Shown: positions 1 through 8,842 of the stretch, piece after piece
How the letters are laid out: every line of letters begins with the position of its first letter
How positions within the stretch are numbered: the first letter of the stretch is position 1
Source: Defluviicoccus sp.
Lineage (GTDB): Bacteria; Pseudomonadota; Alphaproteobacteria; Rhodospirillales; Defluviicoccaceae
Length of the DNA stretch: 64,000 bases
Reading direction: 5' to 3'
NCBI GenBank assembly: GCA_029624735.1
Contig: JARSSM010000026.1
Span: 1 to 64,000, forward strand
The notes under the pieces: model-generated
What the model was told of the DNA's origin: nothing
The model's database searches: none
Seen by the model: the letters and a program-made list of their open reading frames with translations, nothing else
Program-made: the position numbers and the translations under genes

Positions 1-63
1 GACGTGTCAACCATCTACCCGGTCTAATCTGTCCACTATCTATCCGGTTCGGACCCGGGATAC

Positions 64-128
64 CCCTCACCCCGACCCTCTCCCGCAAGCGGGAGAGGGA
101 GGGACCCGCGCCAGCGGGAGGGTGAGGG
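64..128. repeat. Intergenic palindromic (REP-like) element
   Basis: A perfect 11-bp inverted repeat (76-86 with 89-99, 2-nt loop) sits inside a longer imperfect palindrome whose outer arms are 64-71 and 121-128. Its sequence resembles the CCTCTCCCGC-type palindromes common between genes in many high-GC proteobacteria. It lies upstream of the small secreted protein at 202 and does not code. A role in transcript folding is possible but not shown. The first 200 bases of the window hold nothing else recognisable. Confidence 0.6.
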
Positions 129-201
129 AGCCAATGGTGAGCGGGGTGCGAGCGCCTCGCCCAGGGTATGGACAAGGGACGATGGAACGGCAGAGGCGCG
201 C

Positions 202-498
202 ATGAGGGCGGTGCGGATGCTGGCGGTTGCCTCGGTCATCGTTGGCGTGCGCGCGTGCGGTAACGCCAACGAGCCGCCGCCCGGCGAAGATCAGCCGCCG
301 GCCTACAGCGAAGGCTATCGCGACGGCTGCGAAAGCGGCCGCAAGGCGGGCGGCGATCCGTTTTCCGTGTTCATCAAGAACACCCAGCGCTATGAGGTCG
401 AGGCGCCGTACCAGAAGGGGTGGGACGAGGGCTTCAACGCCTGCGAGGCGCAGGAATTCGGCCGTCCGGGCCGACCCGGCGGCCCGTTCAGGATGTAG
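202..498 (+). CDS. Small secreted or lipoprotein-like protein with paired Tyr/Gly/Cys motifs
   Basis: This encodes 98 residues. The first 19 form a short, positively charged, hydrophobic signal-like segment ending Val-Arg-Ala-Cys. That is an imperfect lipobox, because Arg at -2 is unusual. The mature part carries two similar motifs, YSEGYRDGC near residue 35 and YQKGWDEGFNAC near residue 70. Their conserved aromatic, Gly, acidic and Cys positions suggest a disulfide-linked periplasmic fold. Family and function are not recognised. The 3' end overlaps the convergent thioesterase gene by 11 nt. Regular coding composition and the paired motifs make it likely real. Confidence 0.6.
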   Translation: MRAVRMLAVASVIVGVRACGNANEPPPGEDQPPAYSEGYRDGCESGRKAGGDPFSVFIKNTQRYEVEAPYQKGWDEGFNACEAQEFGRPGRPGGPFRM

Positions 499-934
499 CC
501 GCGCCTTCGTCGATCAGCAGGAAATGCGCGTGCGCGGCAGCGACGGGGCGCTCCGGCGTATCCTGCCACGCCTCGACGCGGACGTTGGCAACCCGCCGGC
601 CCTGGCGGATGACGCGGCCGCGGGCGAAGGTATCGGCGGCCCGGCATGAGCGCAGGTAATCGACCGAAAGGTTGATGATCTTCGGCACCACCTGAACGTC
701 CGTTTCCGCCAACAGGTGCAGGATCGCGGCGTGCTCCAGGAGGGCGCCGACGACGCCGCCATGCACGGCCCGCAGCACCGGGTTGCCGATGTTGGTTTCG
801 CGAAACCTGAGCACGGCGACAAGGCCGCCTTCGTCGGTGAATGCCTCCAGGCCGACCAGGCCAGCGTAAGGGATGAGCGTGTTGATCGCCTCAACCCGGC
901 CGGCGCGCTTGAACTCGGCGATCGTCTTCAGCAT
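488..934 (-). CDS. PaaI-family hot-dog thioesterase (first of a tandem pair)
   Basis: This is a 148-residue single hot-dog domain protein of the PaaI/YiiD type, which hydrolyses acyl-CoA thioesters in the cytosol. The signature VHGGVVGALLEHA (about residues 58-70) holds the HGG turn and the Glu that lies at the catalytic position of the family, followed by the long beta strands NLSVDYLRSC and RVANVRVEAW. Its start overlaps the stop of the upstream thioesterase gene by 7 nt, so the two are co-transcribed. The acyl substrate cannot be told from sequence. Confidence 0.8.
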   Translation of the reverse strand: MLKTIAEFKRAGRVEAINTLIPYAGLVGLEAFTDEGGLVAVLRFRETNIGNPVLRAVHGGVVGALLEHAAILHLLAETDVQVVPKIINLSVDYLRSCRAADTFARGRVIRQGRRVANVRVEAWQDTPERPVAAAHAHFLLIDEGAATS

Positions 935-1431
935 GGCTGGCCGCCGCTCAAATCGGCTGCCGGCGGCCGTGTCTGTGCGGTTGCAGTGGCGAAGACAAAG
1001 GTTCCGATCGCATGCGCAATCGGGGCGGCCTTGTCCTCGTGGAAGGCGACGCCGCGGACGAAGGCGATCGCCCGCGTAACCTTAAAACATTCGGCCGAGG
1101 CACGGATGTCGAGACCCGGAGTAGCGGGGTGCAGATAGTCGATGCGGAGATCGAGCGTCGCCACCTCCTGGCAGTCCGGGATCGTGGCTATCACCACCAC
1201 GCCGCACATCGTGTCGAGGAGCGCGGTGATGGCGCCGCCATGGACGACGCCGCTGCGCGGATCGCCGATCAGGCGCGGGCTGTAGGGCAGCGTGATCATG
1301 CCCCAGCCGGGCATCAGCTCGGTGATCTGCATGCCGATGTGCTGGCAGTGCGGGATCCCCTCGAAGGCGGCGCGGGCGCGGGCGATTTGCGGTGAATGGG
1401 TAGCGTCTGACACGTGCGGCAAGCCTCTCAT
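928..1431 (-). CDS. PaaI-family hot-dog thioesterase (second of the pair)
   Basis: This is a second hot-dog thioesterase, paralogous to its downstream neighbour, with the motif VHGGAITALLDTM in which Asp replaces the Glu of the neighbour. The open frame extends to 1659, but the N-terminal extension is low-complexity His/Arg-rich and would run into the divergent hydrolase gene at 1534. The start is therefore internal: ATG 1431 is used here, ATG 1467 is possible, and GTG 1413 has an AGAGG about 10 nt upstream. Two adjacent thioesterases probably form a homo- or hetero-oligomer, as hot-dog proteins usually do. Confidence 0.75.
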   Translation of the reverse strand: MRGLPHVSDATHSPQIARARAAFEGIPHCQHIGMQITELMPGWGMITLPYSPRLIGDPRSGVVHGGAITALLDTMCGVVVIATIPDCQEVATLDLRIDYLHPATPGLDIRASAECFKVTRAIAFVRGVAFHEDKAAPIAHAIGTFVFATATAQTRPPAADLSGGQPC

Positions 1432-1533
1432 GCGGCAGAGATCGATTCCCAGCGCATTCTGGGCCATATTGCGGCGGTGGCGCCGCCCTGTCCAGACATG
1501 GCCGGCTGAAAAGGGAGGAGAAGGACAAAACCC

Positions 1534-2202
1534 ATGGGCGAAACGATCCGGCTTGAAGCGAGCGACGGCCATGCGCTCAGCGCTTACCGCGCGCAGGCAA
1601 AGGGCGTACGCAAAGGCGGTGTGGTGGTGGTGCAGGAGGTGTTCGGCGTCAACAGCCACATCCGCAGCGTCTGTGATCGCTTCGCCGATGCCGGTTACGA
1701 GGCGGTGGCACCGGCCCTGTTCGACCGCCTGCGCTCAGGTGTCGAGCTCGACTACGACGAAATCGGGATTGCCGAAGGCCGCACTCTGGTGAGCGAGCTT
1801 GGCTGGGACAATCCCCTGGTCGACATCGACGCAGCGGCAAGAGCACTCGACCCTAACGGTGCGGTCGGCGTGGTCGGCTACTGCTGGGGTGGTTCGGTCA
1901 GCTTCCTTGCCGCCTGTCAGCTCAATGTCGCGTGCGTCGCCGCCTACTATGGCCGTCACATCGTCGAGTTCCTGGGCGAGACGCCGCACTGCCCGCTGAT
2001 CCTGCACTTCGGGACCGAGGATTCGCTGATCCCGATCGAGAACGTCGAAAAGATCCGCGTCGCCTTTCCCGATGTTCCGATCTATCTCTACCATGGCGCT
2101 GGGCACGGCTTTAACTGCGACCAGCGAAAGGACTACCGGGCCGACGCGGCCAAGATTGCGCTTGATCGCACCTTGAGCCTGTTCGCCCAGCACTTGGCCT
2201 GA
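1534..2202 (+). CDS. Dienelactone hydrolase family protein
   Basis: This is a 222-residue alpha/beta hydrolase of the carboxymethylenebutenolidase family. The family residues are visible: Glu35 in QEVFG, nucleophile Cys117 in GYCWGGS, Asp163 in TEDSLIP and His191 in GAGHGF. The family hydrolyses dienelactone in chlorocatechol and protoanemonin pathways, but no other aromatic-degradation gene is present, so the natural substrate is unknown. A strong GGGAGGAGAAGG ribosome site precedes the ATG. The gene is divergent from the thioesterase pair, about 100 nt away, so the two probably share a promoter region. Confidence 0.85.
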   Translation: MGETIRLEASDGHALSAYRAQAKGVRKGGVVVVQEVFGVNSHIRSVCDRFADAGYEAVAPALFDRLRSGVELDYDEIGIAEGRTLVSELGWDNPLVDIDAAARALDPNGAVGVVGYCWGGSVSFLAACQLNVACVAAYYGRHIVEFLGETPHCPLILHFGTEDSLIPIENVEKIRVAFPDVPIYLYHGAGHGFNCDQRKDYRADAAKIALDRTLSLFAQHLA

Positions 2203-2266
2203 GCGCGGCCGGCCAAGGGTGGAGGGGTGTGCGCGACAGACCACCCGCCGTTCACGAGGACGCTTG

Positions 2267-3655
2267 ATGACGCTCGATCTCAATAGCCTGATCGCGGCCC
2301 GGGCCGACGAAAAGTTCGATCTGTTTGAGAAGCACCTGAACGGCCAACTGGTCCGGGTGCTGAAGACGATCGGCTTCGACCGCACTTACGCGAGTGCCGA
2401 GGGCGCCTACCTGATCGATCGGGACGGCACGCGCTACCTTGACCTGTTGAGCGGCTGGGGCGTGTTTGCGCTCGGCCGCAACCATCCGCAGGTCATCGCC
2501 GCCTTGAAGCAGGTGCTCGACGGCCAGATGGCCGGCCTCGTGCAGATGGATGTCTCGCTCCTGGCTGCGCTGTTGGCCGAGCGGCTGATCGCCCATGTGC
2601 CGTGGCTCGAAAAGGCGTTCTTCTGCAATTCGGGCGCGGAAGCGATCGAGGCCGCGATCAAGTTCGCCCGTGCCGCCACCGGCCGCAGCAAGATCGTCTA
2701 CTGCGAACACGCGTTCCACGGTCTCACCTACGGTGCCTTGTCGCTCAACGGCGATAATCTGTTTCGCAAGGGTTTCGAACCCCTGGTCGGCGACTGCGTG
2801 CGGGTTCCCTTCGATGATGCCGGTGCGCTCGAACAAGTCTTGCGGGCGCGCGATGCCGCGGCGTTCATCGTCGAGCCGATCCAGGGCAAGGGCGTTAACA
2901 TTCCGCGCGACGGTTATCTCGCCGACGTGCAGCGCTTGTGCAGAAAGTACGGCGCCTTGTTCGTCGCCGACGAGATCCAGGCCGGCATGGGCCGGACGGG
3001 GCGCTTTCTCAGCAGCCAGCACTGGGGCGTCGAGCCCGATATCGTCTGCCTCGCCAAGGCGCTCTCAGGCGGCTTCGTGCCGGTCGGGGCGCTTCTCACA
3101 AGGCGCTGGATCTTCGAGAAGCTGTTCGACCGCATGGACCGGGCGGTGGTGCACGGCTCGACCTTCGCGAAGAACGATCTCGCCATGGCGGCGGGGCTCG
3201 CGACGCTGCAGGTCATGGAGGACGAGCGCTTGATTGAGCGCGCGGGCTCGGTCGGTGAGCGCTTGATGACCGAGCTGCGGAGCCGCCTTGAGGGGCGCGA
3301 GTTTTTCCGTGCTGTTCGCGGCAAGGGCATGATGATCGCAATCGAGTTTGGCGCGCCACGGAGCCTCAAGCTTCGGGGGGCCTATGCGATGCTTGATGCC
3401 GCCAGCAAAGGCTTGTTCTGTCAGCTTATCCTTATTCCTCTGTTCCAGCGCCACCACATCCTGGCCCAGGTCGCCGGACACAACATGCCGGTGATCAAGC
3501 TCTTGCCGCCGCTGATCATCGGTGACGCGGAGGTTGCGCACGTCGGCGCCGCGTTCGAGGAGGAGGTCCGCGATGCCGAAAGCCTGGGCGGCATCTGGGA
3601 ATTGGGGCGGACACTGGCAGGCCAGGCGCTGAAGACGCGCGCGCGCGTGGCCTGA
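2267..3655 (+). CDS. Class III PLP-dependent aminotransferase
   Basis: This 462-residue fold-type I enzyme is related to ornithine, acetylornithine and 4-aminobutyrate transaminases. It shows the glycine-rich phosphate-binding stretch FFCNSGAEAIEAAIK, then FIVEPIQGKG, the cofactor-ring aspartate in VADEIQAGMGRTG, and the PLP-binding lysine in CLAKALSGGFVPVGA. ATG 2267 is preferred over an upstream start at 2219 because an AGGA lies about 8 nt before it and homologous sequence begins near there. Substrate specificity cannot be read directly. The C-terminal lid FQRHHILAQVAGHNMPVIK suggests an enzyme acting on long or CoA/ACP-linked amino donors, which is speculative. Confidence 0.85.
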   Translation: MTLDLNSLIAARADEKFDLFEKHLNGQLVRVLKTIGFDRTYASAEGAYLIDRDGTRYLDLLSGWGVFALGRNHPQVIAALKQVLDGQMAGLVQMDVSLLAALLAERLIAHVPWLEKAFFCNSGAEAIEAAIKFARAATGRSKIVYCEHAFHGLTYGALSLNGDNLFRKGFEPLVGDCVRVPFDDAGALEQVLRARDAAAFIVEPIQGKGVNIPRDGYLADVQRLCRKYGALFVADEIQAGMGRTGRFLSSQHWGVEPDIVCLAKALSGGFVPVGALLTRRWIFEKLFDRMDRAVVHGSTFAKNDLAMAAGLATLQVMEDERLIERAGSVGERLMTELRSRLEGREFFRAVRGKGMMIAIEFGAPRSLKLRGAYAMLDAASKGLFCQLILIPLFQRHHILAQVAGHNMPVIKLLPPLIIGDAEVAHVGAAFEEEVRDAESLGGIWELGRTLAGQALKTRARVA

Positions 3656-3894
3656 GAGCCTCGGTACGATCGCAAGATCATGTAGTCGTGTACGCACAGA
3701 ACCCTAGATGGTGGGAACGATTCGGGCATAAGCCGGCCACCCCAAATGGGTCAATTCGGGCAACGACGCCGCGCCGCCTTTAATTTTTCATATTTCTCCG
3801 TACGTTAGAGCGGTGCTCTGGAGCCAATCGCGGAGCCGGCGGGAAAGCTGTATTACGCGATCAGCCCGAGATCACAGCTGGGGAAGGGGCGCAG

Positions 3895-5835
3895 GTGCCC
3901 GTACGAGACGAAGCTGTTCCGGAGCAACGCCAAGGGCGGCTGTTGCGGCCGCTGGTCAAGTGGCTTGCGGTGGCCGCGATCTGGGCCGTCATCGCCTTGG
4001 GCGGCTTAGTCGCTTGGTACGGCGCCACCCTGCCCGATGTGGACTTGGCGGCCGCGCCGACGCGCCAGCCATCGATTCGCGTGCTCGCCGCCGACGGCCG
4101 CGAGTTGGCCACGGTCGGCGAATACTATGGCCAGGCGGTCGCGGTCGCGGACTTGCCGCCGGCGCTGCCGAAGGCGGTGATCGCGACCGAGGATCGACGC
4201 TTCTATGACCACTTCGGCTTCGATCTGATCGGCATCGGCCGGGCCCTGGTTGCCAACCTGCGCGCCGGCACGGTGGTCCAGGGCGGCAGCACCATTACGC
4301 AGCAGGCGGCGAAGAACCTGTTCCTCACCCCCGAGCGCTCGCTCAAGCGCAAGTTCCAGGAGGTGCTGCTGGCGCTGTGGCTGGAGCAGAAGTTCTCGAA
4401 GGATCAGATCCTCGCCATCTATCTCAACCGCGCTTACTTCGGCGCCGGCGCCTACGGCGTCGATGCGGCGGCGCGGAAGTTCTTCGACCGGCCGGCCACC
4501 AAGGTGACGACCTATCAGGCGGCCCTGCTGGCCGGTCTCCTGAAGGCGCCCTCGCGCGACAACCCGATCAGCAACCCTGAGGGGGCGCAGGCGCGGACGC
4601 GCGAAGTGATCGCCCGGATGACTGAGGTTGGCTACCTCACGCCGGCTGATGCGAAGGCAGCGCTGGCGCAAGGCGAAGCCGCCAGCAGCATCCGCCGCCA
4701 GCCGCAGATCGGCCGCTACTTCGTCGACTGGGTGATCGCCCAGATCGGTCAGTACGCGATCGCGCCTGATCGCGATCTGCTGGTACGGACGACGCTCGAT
4801 CCGAGCCTGCAGACCCTGGCCGAGGAGCGCGTCGACAAGGTCTTGGCGAGCGCACCGGCCGTCGAGTCCGGCGTCGCGCAAGCCGCCGTGGTCGTGCTCG
4901 CACCCGACGGCGCGGTGCGGGCGATGGTCGGCGGCCAGGACTATTGGAAATCGCCCTACAATCGCGCTGCCAGTGCCTACCGCCAGCCCGGCTCGGCCTT
5001 CAAGCCGATCGTCTATCTTGCCGGGCTGGAGGCGGGCCTCAAACCGGACAGCCGGTTCGAGGATGCGCCGGTGCGGGTCGATGGCTGGCAGCCGCGCAAC
5101 TTCACCGGGCGCTACCGCGGCAGCGTTACCTTGACGCAGGCCATGGCGGAGTCGATCAACACGGTCGCGGTGCGGGTGGGCGAATATGCTGGCGCCGAGC
5201 GGATCGTCGATGTCGCCCGACGCTTAGGCGTGACGGCGGATCTGCGGGTGACGCCGAGCCTTGCTCTCGGGACCAGCGAAATCAGCCTGGTCGAGTTGAC
5301 CGGCGCCTACGCATCGCTCGCCAATGGCGGCTTTGGCGTCTGGCCATTCGGGATCGAGAGCATCCATGACGCGAGCGGCCGCGCGCTTTACGTCCGCTCC
5401 GGCTCAGGCCTCGGCCGCGTTCTCGCGCCGGCGGATGCGGCGGCGGTCACCGCGATGCTGGTGCAGGCGGTGAAGTCCGGGACCGGCCGCGCCGCCAACT
5501 TCGGCCGGCCGATCGCCGGCAAGACGGGAACCAGCCAGAACTTCCGTGATGCCTGGTTCGTTGGCTTTTCGGCCGACCTGGTCGCTGGCGTCTGGGTCGG
5601 TAACGACGACGATACGCCGATGAAGAGCGTTACCGGTGGCGGCTTGCCGGCGCAGCTCTGGCGCGGCATCATGGCGGCGGCGCATGCGAAGCTGCCGGAT
5701 CGGCCGCTGCCGAGCCTGACACAGCCGCCGGCAGCCGCACCTCCGCCGGCCGTTGACGAGCCGCGCGAGGCCCGCGCTGGCAAGACGCACGAGCCTAGCC
5801 TTTGGGACCGGCTGATGCGCGTGTTCGGCGGTTGA
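3895..5835 (+). CDS. Class A penicillin-binding protein (PBP1A family)
   Basis: This bifunctional peptidoglycan glycosyltransferase/transpeptidase has 646 residues and one transmembrane helix near residues 21-42. The glycosyltransferase motif ATEDRRFYDHFG carries catalytic Glu99, followed by GGSTITQQAAKN and RKFQEVLLALWLEQ. The transpeptidase has SAFK (Ser367, Lys370), SIN (420-422) and KTG (543-545). It is shorter than enterobacterial PBP1a, lacks the large OB-like insert, and ends in a Pro/Ala-rich tail. The GTG start at 3895 follows a GGGAAGGGG ribosome site. The preceding 239 nt hold no gene. Confidence 0.93.
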   Translation: MPVRDEAVPEQRQGRLLRPLVKWLAVAAIWAVIALGGLVAWYGATLPDVDLAAAPTRQPSIRVLAADGRELATVGEYYGQAVAVADLPPALPKAVIATEDRRFYDHFGFDLIGIGRALVANLRAGTVVQGGSTITQQAAKNLFLTPERSLKRKFQEVLLALWLEQKFSKDQILAIYLNRAYFGAGAYGVDAAARKFFDRPATKVTTYQAALLAGLLKAPSRDNPISNPEGAQARTREVIARMTEVGYLTPADAKAALAQGEAASSIRRQPQIGRYFVDWVIAQIGQYAIAPDRDLLVRTTLDPSLQTLAEERVDKVLASAPAVESGVAQAAVVVLAPDGAVRAMVGGQDYWKSPYNRAASAYRQPGSAFKPIVYLAGLEAGLKPDSRFEDAPVRVDGWQPRNFTGRYRGSVTLTQAMAESINTVAVRVGEYAGAERIVDVARRLGVTADLRVTPSLALGTSEISLVELTGAYASLANGGFGVWPFGIESIHDASGRALYVRSGSGLGRVLAPADAAAVTAMLVQAVKSGTGRAANFGRPIAGKTGTSQNFRDAWFVGFSADLVAGVWVGNDDDTPMKSVTGGGLPAQLWRGIMAAAHAKLPDRPLPSLTQPPAAAPPPAVDEPREARAGKTHEPSLWDRLMRVFGG

Positions 5836-5938
5836 TGAGCCCGGAGTTTAGGGCAGGCGGACTTTGCGTTGAACGTCTGTGCGGCAGCTGTCCCGGACGA
5901 GATGCGCAACGAACAACCACAGAGGGGATCAACAAGCG

Positions 5939-6559
5939 ATGATCGGAACTGCCTTTGCGAACGCGCCGCGACGCCGCGGGCCAGTCCTGGCGTTGATCGG
6001 GGCATTGACGCTGTTTCTCACCGGCTGCGGGGTCAATACGATTCCAACGCTTGACGAGCAGGCCAAGGCGGCCTGGTCGCAGGTGCTGAACCAATACCAG
6101 CGCCGCGCCGACCTGATCCCGAACCTGGTCGAGACCGTCAAGGGCGCAGCCGACTTCGAACGCGAAACCCTGGAAGCGGTGATCCAGGCGCGCAGCAAGG
6201 TGGCGCAGACGCAGCTGCCCGCCAACATTCTCACCAACGAGGATGCGTTCAAGACCTTCGAGCAGAACCAGGCGGCGCTCGGCTCGGCCTTGGGCAGGCT
6301 CCTGGTGGTGGTCGAGCGGTATCCTGACCTCAAGGCCAACCAGAACTTCCTCGCACTGCAATCGCAGCTTGAAGGCACGGAAAACCGGATCGCGGTGGCG
6401 CGGCGCGACTACATCGAGGCGGTGCGGCTGTACAACACCGAGCTGAGGACGTTCCCCGGCCGCATCTGGCATTGGATCCTTTACTCCGACTCCCAGCCGA
6501 TGCAGACGTTTACGATCGCCGAGGAAGCAACCCAGGCGCCGCGGGTTCAGTTCCGATAA
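5939..6559 (+). CDS. lemA: LemA family lipoprotein
   Basis: LemA proteins are envelope-anchored helical-bundle proteins of poorly defined function. This 206-residue protein begins with a signal peptide ending in the lipobox LTGC and contains the family core NQYQRRADLIPNLVETVKG and YNTELRTFPG. ATG 5939 follows AGAGGGG at 12 nt. The open frame extends 60 nt further upstream, but that segment is not signal-like. Only 5 nt separate it from the TPM-domain gene, matching the frequent pairing of LemA with TPM/YgcG proteins, so the two are very likely translated from one message. Confidence 0.9.
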   Translation: MIGTAFANAPRRRGPVLALIGALTLFLTGCGVNTIPTLDEQAKAAWSQVLNQYQRRADLIPNLVETVKGAADFERETLEAVIQARSKVAQTQLPANILTNEDAFKTFEQNQAALGSALGRLLVVVERYPDLKANQNFLALQSQLEGTENRIAVARRDYIEAVRLYNTELRTFPGRIWHWILYSDSQPMQTFTIAEEATQAPRVQFR

Positions 6560-6564
6560 GCGCG

Positions 6565-7323
6565 ATGGGGCTGCGCGTCGTCTCATGCCGCTCGGCAGCG
6601 GGCGCGCTGGCTGCGGCGGTTGTCCTCGCGTGGGCGGCCGCCGCGCTCGCGCTGGCGTTTCCCGCGCTCACCGGCCGCGTCGTCGATGGTGCGGCGCTGT
6701 TGACCGCGGCGGAGCGGGCAAGCCTTGAGCAGGCGCTGAAAGCCCACGAAGAGGCGACCACCAACCAGGTCGTGGTGGTCACGCTTGCGAGCCTTGAGGG
6801 GGTGCCGATCGAGGAATACGGCTACCAGCTCGGCCGCCACTGGCAGATCGGCCAAAAGGGCAAGAACAACGGTGCGCTCCTGATCGTGGCGCCTGCCGAG
6901 CGCAAGGTGCGGATCGAGGTCGGCTATGGCCTGGAAGGCGTGCTGACCGATGCCGTTTCGCGCGTCATCATCGAGACGATTATCGTGCCGGCGTTCCGGT
7001 CTGGTCAGATGGGACCTGGCATTGTCGCCGGCACCGGCGCGATCTTGAAGACGCTCACCGGCGACGCGCCCGAGGTACAAGCCGCGGCGAAGCGGATCGA
7101 GGAGCGGCAGGACGAGGCAAGCCCGCTTGCTCTGTTCTTGATGCTGGCGCTGATCGTGTTCGTGATCTGGGCCTCACAGCGGGGAATTGTGATCGGCGGC
7201 GGCCGGGGAGGCGGTTTCGGCGGTGGTTTCGGCGGTGGCCGCGGGGGCGGCGGCTTTGGTGGGGGCGGTTTCAGCGGCGGCGGCGGCAGCTTCGGCGGCG
7301 GCGGCGCCTCAGGCGGCTGGTGA
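6565..7323 (+). CDS. TPM-domain (YgcG-type) membrane protein with Gly-rich tail
   Basis: A 252-residue exported protein. An N-terminal signal segment is followed by a TPM domain (about residues 35-165), with GRVVDGAALLTAAERASLEQAL at the start and RKVRIEVGYGLEGVLTD at its core. There is then one transmembrane helix near residues 190-205 and a C-terminal tail of almost pure Gly/Phe/Ser. TPM proteins have been linked to photosystem II repair in plants and are partners of LemA in bacteria. ATG 6565 follows the LemA stop directly. The longer frame from 6472 overlaps lemA and is not needed. Confidence 0.88.
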   Translation: MGLRVVSCRSAAGALAAAVVLAWAAAALALAFPALTGRVVDGAALLTAAERASLEQALKAHEEATTNQVVVVTLASLEGVPIEEYGYQLGRHWQIGQKGKNNGALLIVAPAERKVRIEVGYGLEGVLTDAVSRVIIETIIVPAFRSGQMGPGIVAGTGAILKTLTGDAPEVQAAAKRIEERQDEASPLALFLMLALIVFVIWASQRGIVIGGGRGGGFGGGFGGGRGGGGFGGGGFSGGGGSFGGGGASGGW

Positions 7324-7326
7324 ACG

Positions 7327-7944
7327 ATGGCTTTCTTGAGCGTTCAGGATCGCGCCCGGATCGAGGCGGCGGTTACCGCCGCCGAACAACGGACCTCCGG
7401 TGAATTCGTGACGGTGATTGCCGCCCGCGCCGACGATTACCGGCACGTACCGATCCTCGCCGCAGCCGCGCTTGCCTTCCTCTTGTCCGGAGTGTGGCTG
7501 CTGCTGCCGGTCGACTTCAGCCACGTCGAGTTCTATGCCGGCCAGGTGGTGCTGTTTATCGGCGCGGCCGCGTTTCTGCACTGGCAGCCGGTGCGGATGG
7601 CGCTGGTCCCGCAGCGGGAGAAGGCCCTGCGCGCGCGGCACCTCGCGCACGAGCAGTTTCTCGAACTGGGCCTGTCATCGACGAAGGATCGCACCGGCGT
7701 GATGCTATTCGTCGCCGTCGCCGAACATTACGTCGAAATCCTCGCCGACCGCGGCGTGCACGCGCACGTCGGCGCTGCCGTTTGGGAACGCATCATCGCC
7801 GACTTCACCCGCGACATCCGCGCCGGCCGCGTCGCCGATGGCTTTGTTGGGGCGATCGAAGCCTGCGCCCAGGCGATGGCGGGACCCTGCCCCAAACGCG
7901 CGGATGACCGCAACGAATTGCCGAACCGGCTGGTCGAGTTGTAG
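7327..7944 (+). CDS. Second TPM-domain protein with two membrane helices
   Basis: This 205-residue protein starts 3 nt after the preceding TPM gene. A split TPM domain (residues 8-35 and 95-185) flanks two hydrophobic helices at about 42-60 and 66-82. The motif GVMLFVAVAEHYVEILADRGVHAHV is typical of the second TPM protein found in lemA-ygcG-ygcG operons. It probably sits in the inner membrane next to its partner. Molecular function is unknown. The three-gene set lemA, TPM1, TPM2 is a conserved arrangement. Confidence 0.85.
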   Translation: MAFLSVQDRARIEAAVTAAEQRTSGEFVTVIAARADDYRHVPILAAAALAFLLSGVWLLLPVDFSHVEFYAGQVVLFIGAAAFLHWQPVRMALVPQREKALRARHLAHEQFLELGLSSTKDRTGVMLFVAVAEHYVEILADRGVHAHVGAAVWERIIADFTRDIRAGRVADGFVGAIEACAQAMAGPCPKRADDRNELPNRLVEL

Positions 7945-7984
7945 GCCGGGCGTCCGCGGAGCGGGTGCCGGTTCGCCTCAAACC

Positions 7985-8632
7985 TCACGCAACGGCGGTC
8001 AGGGTGCGGTCGAGATACTCGTCGATGGTGCGCACGAGTTCCGGCATGTGGCTGGCAAAGAAGTGATCGGCGCCATTGATGACGCGGAACTGAACCGAGA
8101 CCGTGCGCAGGCTGCCCAGCTTCTTCGCCAGTTTCTCCACGGGATCGAGCGGGACGACGTCGTCGCGGTCGCCGTGCACGATCAATCCGGAAGCCGGGCA
8201 CGGCGCGAGGAAGGTGAAATCAAGCGAGCCCGCCGGCGGCGCGATCGATAAAAAACCGCTGATCTCGGGCCGGCGCATCATCAGCTGCATGCCGATCCAG
8301 GCGCCAAACGAGTAGCCGGCGATCCAGCAGCCAGACGCGCCGGGATTGACGCTCTGCATCCAGTCGAGCGCCGCCGCGGCATCGCTCAGCTCACCGGGGC
8401 CGCTGTCGAAGCGCCCCTGCGACCGGCCCACACCGCGGAAGTTGAAGCGCAGAACGGAGAAACCGCGGCGCTGAAAGGCGTGGAACAGGGCAAAGACGAC
8501 CCGATTGTTCATCGTTCCGCCCTGCAGCGGATGCGGATGCAGCGCCAGCGCGATCGGGGCGCCTGCCCGGCGGGAGTGGTGGTAACGCCCCTCCAGCCGC
8601 CCTTCGGTTCCGTTGAAGATGATCTCCGGCAT
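7985..8632 (-). CDS. Cytosolic alpha/beta hydrolase
   Basis: This 215-residue alpha/beta hydrolase has an oxyanion/entrance motif LHPHPLQGGTMNN, the segment RFNFRGVGRSQG, the nucleophile elbow AGYSFGAWIG, Asp in HGDRDDVVP and His in NGADHFF. This motif pattern marks a family widespread in alphaproteobacteria that is described only as hydrolase. There is no signal peptide. The gene is convergent with the TPM gene and divergent from cysE across a 210-nt region that contains the cysE promoter. Confidence 0.85.
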   Translation of the reverse strand: MPEIIFNGTEGRLEGRYHHSRRAGAPIALALHPHPLQGGTMNNRVVFALFHAFQRRGFSVLRFNFRGVGRSQGRFDSGPGELSDAAAALDWMQSVNPGASGCWIAGYSFGAWIGMQLMMRRPEISGFLSIAPPAGSLDFTFLAPCPASGLIVHGDRDDVVPLDPVEKLAKKLGSLRTVSVQFRVINGADHFFASHMPELVRTIDEYLDRTLTAVA

Positions 8633-8740
8633 GAACTCGCTTACCCTGGTCTCGCCATCCGACCGCGGAGGTTTCCTCCTCAGCGTCTATCCAGCCTGAA
8701 CCATGGTGCCGGCTGCGGCGTGCCATGGAGCCGGATAATC

Positions 8741-8769
8741 TTGATAAAATTAGTAGGACATCTTATATC
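8741..8769 (+). promoter_or_regulatory. Predicted sigma-70 promoter of the cysE-isc operon
   Basis: A TTGATA -35 (8741-8746) and TATATC -10 (8764-8769) are separated by exactly 17 nt in an AT-rich island between the divergent hydrolase and cysE. The -10 box is 74 nt before the cysE start. The spacer and its flanks could contain an IscR/Rrf2 operator, since the second gene of the operon is an Rrf2 regulator, but no clear palindrome was identified. Confidence 0.5.
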
Positions 8770-8842
8770 TCGCGCCGCGTCCCGGTTGCCAGTTGCGCAT
8801 TCTCAGCGTCGGCGGATGGGCGTGTAACATAATGAGAGCCCA

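Noticed and set aside
36..269. Minus-strand open frame over the first repeat region
   Set aside because: It overlies a palindromic repeat and the opposite-strand gene at 202; composition is low-complexity Pro/Arg/Ser.
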